The notes under the pieces were generated by a model that saw only the letters and a list, made by a program, of their open reading frames with translations, had not been told where the DNA came from and ran no database searches. 64,000 nucleotides of DNA from the NCBI GenBank assembly GCA_013420905.1, contig JAAXNY010000009.1, forward strand, positions 1,054,001-1,118,000. Reading direction: 5' to 3'. Every line of letters starts with the position of its first letter. Position 1 is the first letter of the stretch. The stretch is from Collybia mongolica (Eukaryota; Basidiomycota; Agaricomycetes; Agaricales; Clitocybaceae). A program made the position numbers and the translations under genes. Positions 31,200-44,000 of the stretch are shown here, piece by piece.

Positions 31200-33671
31200 G
31201 AGATGGGGCGAGGCGAAAGTGCGTCGAGAATAGTGCGAGCTTGTGATGAAATGGAAGAAAACGCGGTAGCTGACATAACGAAGAGGAGTTTTAGGCCACT
31301 GAAACGAATAAGACTAATGAAGATAATTACTCAGGGGCGAACACGAATGCTGGTCACCGCTGGTGAGCCCCCAGTAAGGAAACCAGGAGGCCTGTACGAG
31401 AGGCGGTGGTATTCGCATGGTTAGTACGAGAACATAACCACGGGAAGAGTACAGATAACCCCAGGGACCCACCTACGGCTACCAGCTGCTGCCAGACGCT
31501 GCGTTGTCCGCTGAGTGGACCGCTAAAGGAGACTCGGACGACGCTGAGTTGCGGAGGCTGAGTTGGTCGGAGGTGGAAGGAGCGAGACAGGGGCTGTTGC
31601 CCAAAAATCACACAAATAAGTAGGAGCCCACGATGATATTCCATCGACATCTTATACCCAATGCCTCAAGGCCTCACAACGTGCTGTACATACGAGTGTT
31701 CTGCTGCTTTCCTCTTCTATTCAACAGCCTTTAGTATCAAACTCTCATTCAACCCCGCTCGCAATGCTGTGGCCATTCTGTACATCGAACATAACTTGAA
31801 ACACCGCGAATCTGACCTTTACGGCAAAGTGCAATATCACTCCTAGCGGCACACACCCCTCTGAATGGCATAGGGCTGACGAGGGCGAACTTTGGGCTGT
31901 GACATATATATAAAGAGGGTTACAACATGTATTCTACGCAGATAATATTGTTCAAATGATGTTCGGAGTCTGATCAATAAGACCAACTCAAAAACTCTCC
32001 ATCTTCCTGAATACAGATGTGTTCTGGTAGTGGAACAGTCTGCCTTCGCCCCTGAAAAATACTTCATTCGTTGCTATCAGCTGGCCGCGGGAATTAAATG
32101 AAAAGAGAAGAGGAAAAAAAACTTAAGTACCGGCACCGAACCTCGAAACCAAGGGCAACTCACAGCGGCAGCAAAGTATGTACAGATCTCGGCCAGTGCC
32201 TCGGGAGGCAACTACCACTCACGGCCAGGATTCGACTGAGACTTATACATTCATTAACAGCCACTGACCTGGGGGTCGTTATCAGATTGATCTTTCTGTT
32301 GAGCACACAGATTGTGGTGACGAAGTACAGTAAACCAAAGCCAACAACTTGGACTTGCCATTGATGGGTATCGGAAGGTACGAACACCGATGAACAATGA
32401 CATTTTGAACCTATGCAGGAGTTATAATTTACACGTGAAGAGGAAACGTGTACGGATGATTTCTCGCCCAATCCCTTTGGCGATGTTGAACAGACCACCC
32501 ATGGACTCTCCGAGGTTCACTCGCCAGAGGAATCGTTGGATGGTCTTCCAGGCGGGCTTCGCAATTTACCTACTTAAAGCTCCGGGACTAAGAGGCGGTC
32601 ACGCTGAACCCCTGCTCGCGCAATGCCCTTGCTGGACCTGGTCCCTAATGTTTAATCTTTGTTCATTAAGATGGCTCGGTTCCTTGGGAATTGTCAACTC
32701 TTCGCCAATAACAAGTAGGACAACGATATACACACCGCTAGGGGCAGTCTGGATATCCTCTTGAAGTCTGCTTACAGGTATCTCGTTCTTTCGTAAACAG
32801 GTTCTGGAGCCAAGGATGAAGGCGGACGGACGTCTTGTCCTCGAATACTTTTTTGCTTGCGATATTCAAGATGTGTGATAGGGTGTGGACCCCGCGGTAT
32901 GAATATGGTAACACTGTCCCACTGCGCTTGTCAATGGGATTTCGGGGCTCTGTGGTTGTACGCGCCTGTGCGACATTGGGCGGTAACTTGGGCTCACGCC
33001 GCGTTACGCAGCAACCCCAGAAACGAGTTTACCGCTGATAACTCCTTTTAAATCGATGTGCATGGAATGTCCCTTTCGCTCGATCCTGGTGCACGCTTAT
33101 CCTTTTCCTCTACACTCCGTTGTGACTTAGACCATGCTTCTTTCACGTGCAAATTTTTCCCTTGTGGGAGCCTACCATTTCGCAAAAGGGTTCTGTCGCG
33201 GCAAGACCGTGCACGGGTCTAATCACAGGTCATGATGACCGGATCACTTCAGTCTGTCTCGCACCAACAGGATGTCCGGGTTGTAAAGAGGTGGAACGAT
33301 CACCAAGTGTGGTAGCAATGCTCATGGATGTGTTTCTGGGTGAGATTTAAAACGTCTGTCAAGGTTGTGCATTGACAACCCTCTTCATGCCGGCGCGCGG
33401 ATACTCTGTTATTGGCAACTAATCGCACTACTTATATGAATGGGCGTAGAAAGCGAGGCTCAGAATAAATTAGTCCCAAAGTGGTAGGATTGTTTTGCTT
33501 CAGTCAAAAACTGTTATGAGGTGCTGAACGACGAAGAAATAGATGTTTTCCTGCGCCCCGGCGCGTAGAATTCAAATTGTATGGATCTGAAGTTGCAAAT
33601 GAACTCATCGGCGGAGGGGGGTTGCCGCCCTACACCTTTTCTTATCGTCGACCCCCACTGATGCCATCATA
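31200..33671. other. Long intergenic region, no gene recognised
   Basis: About 2.4 kb between the Zn2Cys6 gene and the DDE transposon. Several short open frames exist on both strands (for example minus strand 32498-32160 with a hydrophobic VVGFGLLYFVTTICVLNRK stretch), but none has a recognisable domain or a coherent exon chain. The proximal part must hold the regulator's promoter. Confidence 0.45.
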
Positions 33672-36600
33672 AGATATCGGTCAACAGGAACCGACCCCTT
33701 TATGTAAGCAACAATCTTGAGCACAACCCCGGCGCAACTCCTCTTCACCACATCGTCGTGAAAGCATTCTGAGCTCTAGGAAACATGCCTAAGGTGTTTC
33801 TGATGAGCCCTCAGGAGTCAAAAATTATATATTTTTTGTGTATGGATAGTAGAAGGCCAAATTACCAGCTCAATTTTTTCAACCTCTTGATCCATTTTAC
33901 GAACGAAGGGGAGCATTTTCAAAATTTGGGTCCCCAGATTTGGCGGCTTATTAATACAGTCACGTGACTGATCACACCCAAGAAAATGACCAGAGGAGAG
34001 CAGAAAAAATGAACAAAAAATGCCCAGAAAAACAAAGGCAGGCCGCGCTCGTATTGAAAACCTACACAAATTCACGAGGAAGCCATCTGTAGAGGAAGTC
34101 CCAGATGAGGAGTCCATTCCTGTGGTTCCCCTCCACCCCGAATCACCCAGGGACACATCGACATCAAACTGTGACAATAGCGACAGCATCGATCCTGAAC
34201 TCCTTGACATTATTGGGGCCCTGAGGGGAAGAGCCATGGTCGAGGATGAAGATGACACTTCTGATTCAGGGTCGGAGAGTGATGTTGAGGAGTTTCCTGA
34301 GATTCAGGAGATTTCTGCATTGGAACATTTTTCTTCCACGCTGCAGAAAGCACATGATCTTGCATGCACTGCAGAGAGGGAACGGGAGAAGGGCAGGAAG
34401 CGGCCAAAGCGATACCTTGGCAACTCATTGAGGAAAAAGCAACGCTGCCAGCAGCTGGGTCGTGAGCTTGCAAAGAAAGGTTTTCACTCTGTAAAGGAAT
34501 GGCTCCAGAGGACCCTGGCTGCACCTGTTGTTTGCATCAATGACATGGATCTTGACACGAGGATGATGCTCCGACAAGAGTCTGAAGAGTCCGAATCTGA
34601 AATCGAGGAAGTGGCCAAACCAAGTGCTGAACCATTGTCACGACGATCCACAGATTCCATCTCTCGTCATCCAGAGGAATCAGAGATGTCTGGGGATGAG
34701 GAATCAGAAACCATGGTGGAATCATCAACAGCCACGCTGGGATATGATGGGAAAAGCCTTGCAGAGATGGACCTGGCAGAGTGGGAAAACCAATGTTGCT
34801 GAGACATTGTCGAGGAAATGTTGCAAGACCTAAGAAATGGAAAACGGCCTCGCGACGATACTGAAGAAACCCATGTGGACCAAAATCTAAACATGTTCAA
34901 TTACAAGGACTTTCCAGCTCTCCGACATGAATTGGCAAAATTGACCATAAAAAGCAAGGACAAAAAAGTTGACGTCTTCTTCCGGGCTCGCATCACAGCC
35001 ATGGCAGGTACTTTAAACTTGTATCTGGATTCCGGGGTGTGCTACACTTGGCGACAGGCATCACTGATAGCTGCAAAGTCACAGGGACAGGGAATATACC
35101 ATGCACGAACCATCCGGAAATGGATCCACCAGTTTCTTCGCTCTGGGAAGCTCCCAACTCACCATTACAAGGGGAGAACCTCCAGCATCCTCAAGGATGA
35201 AGATATCTCACTGGAAATCCAACTGAGGCTCTTGGAGCGTGCCAAAACTGCATTCATCAAGGCTGCAGATGTCGTCGAGGTGGTGGCTAGCAAAGAAATC
35301 CAAGACCAATTGTCAGCAGCTGGGATCGAGAAGCGCAAAATCTCGGAACGTACTGCGCGGCAGTGGTTGAAACGGTTTGCTTGGCATTACTCCCAGAAGA
35401 AAAAAGGAATGTACATCGATGGCCACGAGAGGGAAGACATTGTGGCCTATCGACAAGAGTTCGTTACTCGCTTTTTGACTCAATATGCACCGCGGATGTA
35501 TACCTGGGACCGCAATGGCCACAAAACTAAGCCAACCTGTGGCTTTCCTGTGCCCGGCAATCAACTGTTTCGACTCATCCCTGTAACGCACGATGAGTCG
35601 ACCTTTTTTGCAAACGACGAAAGAAAAGCAAGATGGATTCATGAAAGTCAAAAAGCAGTCCCCGAAAAAAAGGGTGATGGGTCATCAATCATGATCTCTG
35701 ATTTTCTGACATCTGAATGGGGTCGATTGACGAGCAAAGATGGCACAAAGTGAGTTGTCTTATCTTTTCATTTGATCTTGATGTAATCAATCTATCACTG
35801 CATCTCAGAGAGGCTCGTGTTGTTTTCAAGGCTGGGAAAAATCGTGATGGCTATTTCGATGCAGATGATCTCTTAAAGCAAGTTGATAAAGCAATCGACA
35901 TTTTTGAAGACCGTACATCTGGATTTGCAACAGGATTATTTCTTTTTGATAATGCGCTGAGCCATCAAAAACGCCCGCCAGATGCAATTTCTGCCCGCCG
36001 GATGCCCAAGAACCCGAACAACGGTTGGACACACCACAAGGACAGTCCTCGTATGCGACCGACTGTGCTCCCAAATGGGCAAATCCAAGAATTTTACTTC
36101 CCCGACAACCATCCTCAATACCCGGGCTACTTCAAGGGAATGGAGCAGATCATCCGTGAACGGGGTCTCTGGCCTGTGACAGGTCTTCTGGCTCAATGCG
36201 AGGGATTCAAATGCGAACCTGGGATGACAGACTGCTGTTGTCGACAGCTTCTGTTTACACAGCCTGATTTTGTTTTTCAGAAATCACAGCTTGAAGAACT
36301 CATCACATCAAGAGGGCACATTTGTGACTTCTATCCAAAATATCATTGTGAGTTGAATTTTATCAAGCAATACTGGGGGGCAGTCAAATTCCGCTTCCGT
36401 GGTTTCCATTCTCGGCCGGCAACAATCGAGGAAATGGAGAAAAGAGTACGGGAGTGTTTGGATAGCATCCCCTTGCTTCAAATCCGACGGTGAGCCAATC
36501 TCCCTGGCCTATATTTCCCTCTAAACTTCCATGCAGATATGCCAATTGAGCCACAAGATTTATTGATGCGTATGCAAAGGGTCTGACTGGTGCTGAGGCT

Positions 36601-36853
36601 GTTTGGGCGAATCGGAAGTATCGGGGACACCGTGTTCTTCCTCCTGACATTATGAATGAGGTCAAGAAGTTTATTTCTGAGCCCTAGCTACACTGAATGA
36701 CAATCATATGTGTTGAAAATCCCTGTCTGACCACCATTTCCCCTCCTCCGAACTTTCGAAAATTTTTCGTCGCCGAGATTTGGCGCATCACGTGACACAA
36801 CCCTAACCTTTTCTTGATTACATAAAGGGGTCGGTTCCTGTTGACCGATATCT
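33672..36853 (+). mobile_element. Large DDE DNA transposon with perfect ~36-bp TIRs
   Basis: A 3182-bp element starting AGATATCGGTCAACAGGAAC and ending with the exact reverse complement. The perfect repeat extends through CGACCCCTTTATGTAA. TA flanks both ends (33670-33671 and 36854-36855), consistent with a TA target duplication, though the palindromic TAAGAT...ATCTTA junction leaves a one-base ambiguity. It carries one spliced transposase gene with two in-frame TGA codons. The perfect TIRs indicate a recent insertion. It belongs to a multicopy Agaricomycete DDE family that I recognise by motif but cannot confidently name. Confidence 0.85.
34020..36687 (+). pseudogene. DDE transposase, inactivated by two in-frame TGA codons
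   Basis: Starts MPRKTKAGRARIENLHKFTR and continues as an acidic N-terminal region. It reads through TGA at 34800-34802 in the same frame into DIVEEMLQDLRNGKRPRDD. A helix-turn-helix-like region follows, then the catalytic core: THDESTFFANDERKARW (first Asp), LFLFDNALSHQ (second Asp) and KYHCELNFIKQYWGAVK (Glu), with a Cys-rich CEPGMTDCCCR between the second and third. Two GT-AG introns, one after SKDGTK and one after LLQIRR, restore frame. A second TGA at 36547-36549 sits where related copies have Arg (ANRATRFIDAY context). The end is FISEP at 36687. Both stops are one C-to-T step from CGA. Apart from these two codons the gene is open. Confidence 0.8.
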
Positions 36854-36855
36854 TA

Positions 36856-37358
36856 CTTAAATCCGCTGCGATACCCATTAGCTTCCACAACCGATGCTAG
36901 TGCTTCCACCGGGGTACTATTATTATTTGGAGTGACCAAAGAGAATTCCGGTACAACGGCCTTCCCGAGCGTGTTTCAATTCAAGTACTGGTGCTTTTAA
37001 TCGGACCTCAATTCATCAATGAGGAAATGTGCAGCGCCTAATGAAACACAGAACTGCAAGCTCAGGTATGGTTATGATTTCTAGATCTTTGGCCATACAC
37101 ATACGGCGGCTTACCGTTACTTGAATGTCATGAGCTAATGTTATCATTACCACGTGCCCTGTCATCTTCAACGTGGATCGGCAGTCGAATTGAGGCTGAC
37201 TGGAAGGATCAATGCGAGGCTGCAAGCAGCCTGCGGAATTTCACCTCGTGCTAAGCTTGCTTTTTTACGACATCTATTTCTCTTCTTATTCTTCCCAGTC
37301 TCCGTCATTTTTTGAGTCACTGAATAACCCCTTGAAGGCACATTGAGTTTGGAAAGAC
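36856..37358. other. Intergenic spacer and promoter of the J-domain gene
   Basis: No coding content seen. It holds the upstream region of the gene starting at 37359. CT-rich stretches near 37270-37300 resemble fungal core promoters. Confidence 0.4.
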
Positions 37359-40300
37359 ATGGTTTATCGACCCGAGGTCGTCGACGCGTTTGATACTCTT
37401 GGAGTTACGCCCGATGTAGACGAAGCTGTGGCATGTAAGGCGTACAAGAAGTTGGCCCTTCTTCATCATCCAGATCGCAACCATGGGGACAGAACCTCTA
37501 CAGCACGCTTTCAGCAGGTTGGTTTCTTCAGCCCTGGCTACTTTTCCAATTCCCACAGATGCAGTCATTATGTTTATCATAACTTTTAGATCGGTGCAGC
37601 ATGGAGTGTGTGTCAAGCGCACTACGAAAACCCCATGTCGAGTGACCAGCGCGATTTCGGTACTGGTGGTCCCGGAGGAGCTCGATATCCACCCTTCTGG
37701 GACCTCGACCCAGAGGATTTGGAAGACTTTTTCGAGTATGCGACGTCGTTCAACCCCAGACTCATATCTAATCATCTTTGATAGACAAATGATGCGAGAA
37801 GTGTTCATGACTGGCCGATTCCAGCGTAGGAGTGGTGGTGGCTTTGATGGAATAGGAGGAGGTACGACCAATGGAGATATTACATCGGAGGTCCACTTAC
37901 TCTCAATAAAAGGACTTCGGTTCCAATTCAGAGGATCTGAAGGGGGTTATGGAGGCGGAACCGCAAGTGGAGGTATTCGCTCTTATCGGGCTGACCCTGT
38001 AAATTCCCAATCGAGTCGCTCGTCAAATGTTGACATGCAGAAGAAGGAAAAGGAAAAGTTTAAAAAAAGGATGCAAGAATTTGGTGCGTAATTGGTATAG
38101 TATTCTAGGTAGTATGTATTTTGACAGTATTGCAGAGCGTGAGGTTGAGGCCGAGGAACGAGAAATTGAAAGAGCTACCCGTGAGATGAAAAAAGCTGAC
38201 GACAGACGTGCTTCTGCTCGGGTAAATGCGTTTGAGGTGAGCTTGGGGACCTATGTTTCTGGAGATGCCATTATGAATATTTTTGAAGTTTGCGCGTTCG
38301 GGGGATTCTTCCGCTGTACGGCATGTCATAGAAGAGCATCAAATTGACGTCAACGGCCCGGAACGAGTATCGAAAAATCCAAAGAAACCTCAAATAGAGA
38401 AATATGACACGCTTCTCCACACTGCAGTGGCTCATTGTGACAAGGACCTGATCTCTTTTCTTATCGAGAAAGGTCTGTTATGAAGATCTGGGCGCTTATT
38501 CCAATTGATTATCCACCCTATTAAATAGGTGCTTTGTTGACGACTCTTAACAAGACCGATCTCACGCCTTTCCATGTCTCCATCTTGGCCGGAAATACCC
38601 AAGTTACAAGATACTTCTTGAATCGTCGAGCGAAGTCTCAAGATGGCTGTCATCCTTCCAAAGCAGCTCCTGATGGCCGCACCCCACTGCAACTTGCTGT
38701 TGCTAGTAAAAATCCATCGATGGTCGAGCTACTGTTAAAGGACGCTACAGTTCACGACGTCGAGCGATTGTGGGAGCAACCACTCTTACCATTTTCATTA
38801 AAGGCAATACTGGAAACAAAAGTTGGTTAACTCACTCATATATGCAGGAGAAGTTTACCAATCTATGTCACAGAAAGGATTCATTCCTTCAGAAGTACAG
38901 GAGAACGGTGTTCCCATATCACGGAAAACCCGCCAAAAACTAGAAGTTCTGCGAAGGGTAGCTGCTGAAAAAGAGGTGAAGGAAAAACGCCTGGCGGAAG
39001 AGCGCGCTCGTGCTGAGGATAATGCACGGAGGAAACGAGAACGTCGTGATAAACTCATCGCGGAAGAAAGGAAATTCGTGGAACAACGTAAGATGGAGGA
39101 AGCAGAGCACATACTATTCACAGATGGTGATATGTGCCTTTCAGTGGAAAGGGAGGCACCCAGGAAGGTTGAAGAGGAATCCCCACGTAATCAAGAAGAA
39201 GCTTTGAGGGAATCGGAATGTCGATCAAGGAGCGAACATAGCCAGCGCAAAGTCGAAATCGAAGCGAAAGCCCAGCGTGAAGCCGTTGAAGTACGAACAC
39301 GCCAGAGGGATGAGATAGAGGCGCGCCAAAAGGAGAGGGAGAAACGTCGGAGACAGCAAGGGGAACAACCGAACGTAGAACGCAAGCGAGAACAAGAACG
39401 GGGTGAGAAAATGAGAGAGGATCGTGAAAATTTCACGATGGCAGCACACGAGGTTATTGATCTCCAGGAGGCGCGTGACATGATTCAAGTTGTTCCTCCA
39501 CTTGAAGAACAGCAACGAAAGGCTGAGTTGGAAATACTGAAAAATAAAAAGAAGGCGGAAGCCGATGCTGCAGCGAAGCGGCTCGTAACTCTTGCCCGCC
39601 TCCAGGCGCAGGCTGAAGAAATGGTTATATCTACCATATGTAGTGTGATCAATCTAACCTCCCTATTCAGCAGAAAAACAGAGGGACAGTAGCACCCGTC
39701 GTTGTCGTTGGAGACACCGATGAAAATGTTTGTTCTCTTTTGCTTTGATGGGTAACCGCCATCCTCATGATAATCTAGCATGCAGTCACAATGCGTAAAA
39801 GAGCCGAACAAAGTGCCAGGGATAAGGCACGCTACCAGAAATCAAAAGCAGAGAAGGAAAAGCTTGCTGCCGTTAATGTCCGTTCGCCAGATGCGTCTCA
39901 TTCGATCTTGCTGACGACGTGGAGTAGGTTGCGGAAACAGCCAATATATCATCTCCTGGGGTTCTTGATAAACTAAGACCGAAGAACAAGAAAATGCGAC
40001 AACCCCCCGCCGCTGATTCTTCCACTACTCATTCGTTTCTGCCGAGGGTACCGGTACCGTTGACTTTGACATCTATGGCCTCGTCACCTCCGTTTCAGTC
40101 TACAAATCATACTGAACAGCAAGGATCTTTGTCGCAGACCAGCGCATTACTATCTTCCCCGGTGACGCCAGAGAGCTTCCAGACTTGTGCCATCCCCGAC
40201 GATTTATTTCAATACGAAAGGCCTCCAGGCTTCAGGGGGGACGAAGTGAGCAATCGATCAGAGTTTTATAGCGTTTACGGGGTGGATGGGGATCCTTCGC

Positions 40301-40518
40301 GAGACCATACCCCTCGACGGGGGCGTGGGTGGCGTGGGCGTGGAAGGGGCCGTGGACGTAACCAGAGATCCGGCGGCGGTCAAGAGAAATATGAGAATTC
40401 TACAAAGGACCAGGGATTTGTTCCGATCCCGAGACGAAGGGCGCGTTCCCAGACGGGCCGGTCTCGTCCAATTGTCACTGAACTGGGTAATTGGTGGGAT
40501 GCATCCTTCTTTCGTTGA
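37359..40518 (+). CDS. J-domain, ankyrin, coiled-coil and RGG-tail protein
   Basis: Start MVYRPEVVDAFDTLGVTPDV. The N-terminal J domain has KAYKKLALLHHPDRNHGD with the HPD motif, so it can stimulate an Hsp70. After introns, a Gly-rich region (RRSGGGFDGIGGG) leads to a charged helix. Ankyrin-like repeats follow (YDTLLHTAVAHCDKDLISFL, TDLTPFHVSILAGNTQ, DGRTPLQLAVASKNPSMVEL). A long Glu/Lys/Arg coiled coil (38880-39620) comes next. The last exons join via a 51-nt intron after KLAAVN to VAETANISSPGVLDKLRPK. The C-terminus has an RGRGWRGRGRGRGRNQR-like box and ends GNWWDASFFR. The RGG box suggests RNA or ribosome contact. Splicing in the middle was traced for most junctions. The combination is unusual for a characterised J protein; function unknown. 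Confidence 0.78.
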
Positions 40519-41047
40519 TAATATGTTCAATGGGTTATCCAGAGCATCCTGCCAGGCTTGACATCTTGCAGGAGACTATCTAGGTATGTAGTGGGTCAAC
40601 GAAAGTAATTTGCAGCACCATGATTTATTTGGCTACTTGGCCAAGTGGATGAAGAAGAAATGTATTAAACATCTTTTAATTACACTGCTCGATTCTTATT
40701 GTACATCTCAAAGCACGACTCGAGAAACTAGAAGGTGGTAAGTATGCTTGATGATGTAGGCTACAGAATCAAAATGGAAGAGTTGTGGTTGTGTTGTGGT
40801 GGGATCTGCCACATACGACAAACAAATGTAAAGTGGAACATGTGGTAGGCTGGAAGGCGAGGAAGCGACAACGACCTCCTCGCCAGTCTGGTTTTTTTTT
40901 CCCTTTCTGTCTGGCTTATAGCCGTCCACGACATCTTTCAACCTCTCCACCTTATCCCTTTTCTTCTCCAAGGCTCCAAAATTCTCTCTTTTTCTCTCAT
41001 TTTTTAAATTTACTTTCTCGGCGTCCTAGTCCTCTTTGACCCACCAG
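40519..41047. other. Intergenic region and promoter of the DYRK gene
   Basis: About 530 bp. The stretch from about 40890 is strongly pyrimidine-rich (runs of T and CTCT) just before the DYRK start, a typical fungal core-promoter arrangement. No other feature was seen. Confidence 0.5.
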
Positions 41048-44000
41048 ATGTCGGCCCCCCCATCTCCACACATATCTCATGCAATTGTTCAACACAAGAA
41101 GAAGGATCGCCCTCCAGCTGTGGACATTCCTGATGACGAAAGGAAAGCTCTGTCAGACGGCGAAATACAGTACCAACACAGCAGCGACAATGGTAACATG
41201 AACCATACGTTTCATCAGGTACACTGACTTGTTCTATCTTATTCTTCCTCTCGTGGCTCACATCGATCTCAAGCATCCAAGCGTTCAAATATCTCTTGTT
41301 GAAGAGGAGACATCGATGGACCAAGATTATCCAGTCTCACGGTCCACCTCAACAACATCTTCTCTGGATCCCTACTATTTCGGCCTCCAGTCACCTTCGG
41401 ACTCTCCGGTGCCTCCTCTTCCTCCTGGTCCCGCTCACCTCAGCACGACGCCTGACCAACGTTCAGTTCACGAACCTGTCACGCCAGCAAGAGATCCCGC
41501 GGCTATCGATAGACGAGGTCTTGTTGGCGTAGGAGAACTTGCAACTCCACGATGGGCACGAACAGAACAACACGATAAGGAAGAGCCTAATGATGCTGGT
41601 GCCGAAGGTTATGACGTTCTAGTCCCAGAAGATGTAGAGGAGGACGAGCCCGATAGCCCATGGACCATTGAGGCCGTTGATGGGGAGGCTTCAGAGAAAG
41701 ATGATGTACGTGGTTATAATCCTTTCTATATCGAAATGGACCGACCATATCAGTCATTTGAACAGGCCATGGAACCGAAGTCATCAAACCGCTCACTTCG
41801 TACCCGACCTTCCATCACTGACGAAAGTGGGGGAGAGGAAATTTTGTATCCACGAAAACATCAAGCACCCGTTCCGGGTGCACTTGTGAAACCTCAGGCA
41901 GAATCTATGCCAGACCTTGAGACCTCTGAAATCACTCACCCCGTATTACCGGAGCATACTTCGCCCCCGAGCGCGTTTTCTCAGTCAACTCGAAGAACAA
42001 AGAAGCGTACGTCTGACGAGTTTGAGATGGATCAGTTCGGTGAGCTGGTGTCGAAACGCAATGGTTCAGGTGGTTCAGGTCACACTATGAAGGGGAAAGA
42101 TGACAAGGCTTTGTCTCGTAAACATCGTAGCCTCAACGTGGGCAGCTTGTCTAGTCCTGCTTCCAATCGTGACGCCAAAGGCAAGGAGAGGCGGAGAGAG
42201 AGCGTTGGATTGACGATCAATAGTAGCATAAAGCTATCTTCAGCCGCTACGAAGCCAACTGAGAGACATGTCAGGCAAACATCAACCAGCTCATCATCTT
42301 CAAACCACGCGGATAACCATCATCAGCGTCGAGTGCACAACACAGATTTTTCACATCTTCCCCCATCGCCGTCTTCTTCGTCAATTCAACAGTTTCTACG
42401 TCATACAGCGAGTTCTGGGAGCTCGCAGACACCTCCTCTTAGCTCGGCATCTAAAGATAATCTCCATTCTTCGCCTAATGTGGCCCACTCTCTTCTTCGC
42501 GGAACTCAGGAAGGCTGGTCTGGATTGGACGATGAAGCGACTGCAGAAGCTCTTCGAAAGCTGGACGGACTGAGCAGCAAGAGCGCACGCGCACGAGCGA
42601 GTGTTGGAAGTTTCGGGCGCCCATCGAGTTCAAGTCGTCCTGGAACGCCAGCAGGCAAGACTGGGGGCCAATGGGAAGGTATCGGGATGACTGAATCGAA
42701 TAAAAACAAACGTATGAGCCACATACAGGCGGCGTCAAAGGACCAGCGACATGGCATGGGTGCTGGACCGGAAGGATTAGCAGAAAGTGTTAATAACCAT
42801 GGGACGACGTTGAGCAGCGACGAGCAGTCAAGTAGTATCACAATTGAAAAGACGCCTAAGAAAACGGGAACATCCAGCGCTCGTTCGAGCTTTACACCGA
42901 AACGGGGCTCAACATCCTCTACAACCTATACCAGTACACCAAGCTCACGTGATTCTGCCTCTATGTCCACCACCACTAGCATGACGTCAGTCTCGGTCAC
43001 TTCGGGCCGCTACTCTACAGGCAAGCTCAGAAGAAATAGTGCTGGGAGTGATATTTCGAATTCTAGCGATGCTACATCCCTCAAGGATCGTGTCGCCTCC
43101 CTTGCAGCCACTGGTGATCCTTTAGAGGATGGTTCTGTTCCTCCAGTCCCTCCTTTGCCAAAGGATCTTTCAAGTTATCGCTCGCCACCTGCCACCTCTA
43201 TCTCTCTAAGCTTTCCATCCAGTCAGCCTTTTGCCGAAGAAAAAGAAAAACGTCCCAGCTACGACAGTGACTTGGACCACACTCAATCCCTCGAGGTCCC
43301 TTCTCTTACAAGCCCGCTCCCTATGGCATCTTCCCCACTTTCTCAAGGGCACCGCTCCAGCCAACATTATTCATCGGGTTACACAAGCATGGCTTCGGCG
43401 CCAGAGTCAATCCCTGCCGTGCTAAAAACACCTTCCAAGAAGTGGAGCTTCTCCAGTGCGCTCAACCTCAAACTATCGAGCTCTCCCTCCTCTTCGAGCC
43501 AGAAAGCAGGGGGTTTTCCTCTTAGTCCTCGTTCTGTGACATTTGGTCAACAGTTACGCAAGTCGACATCTAAGGATCAGAGCAATTCGGGTTCGTCAAA
43601 GAGCCCCTGGGAGCCAAAGCAGCCCGACGCCATGCTCTCCGCGGGCTCTCTTGCTTCATTATCATCTGTCGGCTCAGTTCGCACCCCGGCTCTGACTTCT
43701 GCACCGTCGAAAACCCCTGATCGAGGTGCTGTATCCAGTCGTAGTGGCACAGGATCTAGTGGAAGTACTGGCCACACCACTTCTCAACTAGCTGCACCAC
43801 AACCAGGTCCCCTCAGTCCGAGTGCCTCTATTCGTCGTGGGCAATCAAAGCGCCTGACACCGTCCTCAATTCCGTTCTTCCGTCGTTCATCTTCCCAATC
43901 TATGCAGCTGCCGTCGTCAAATGCTTTCGCGACGTCTTCTTCTCCGACCCTTTCTTCTGGAAATATGTCATCTACGCAGGCACGCCAGAAGCAGAGTGCT

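Noticed and set aside
32160..32498. Minus-strand frame with a hydrophobic segment
   Set aside because: No start context, no coherent flanking exons and no family recognised; left as intergenic.
36856..36890. Extension of the DDE element beyond 36855
   Set aside because: The inverted repeat stops at the TA; the flanking bases do not match the left flank.
37317..37871. 184-codon open frame on the minus strand
   Set aside because: Antisense of the J-domain exons, which show the HPD motif on the plus strand.
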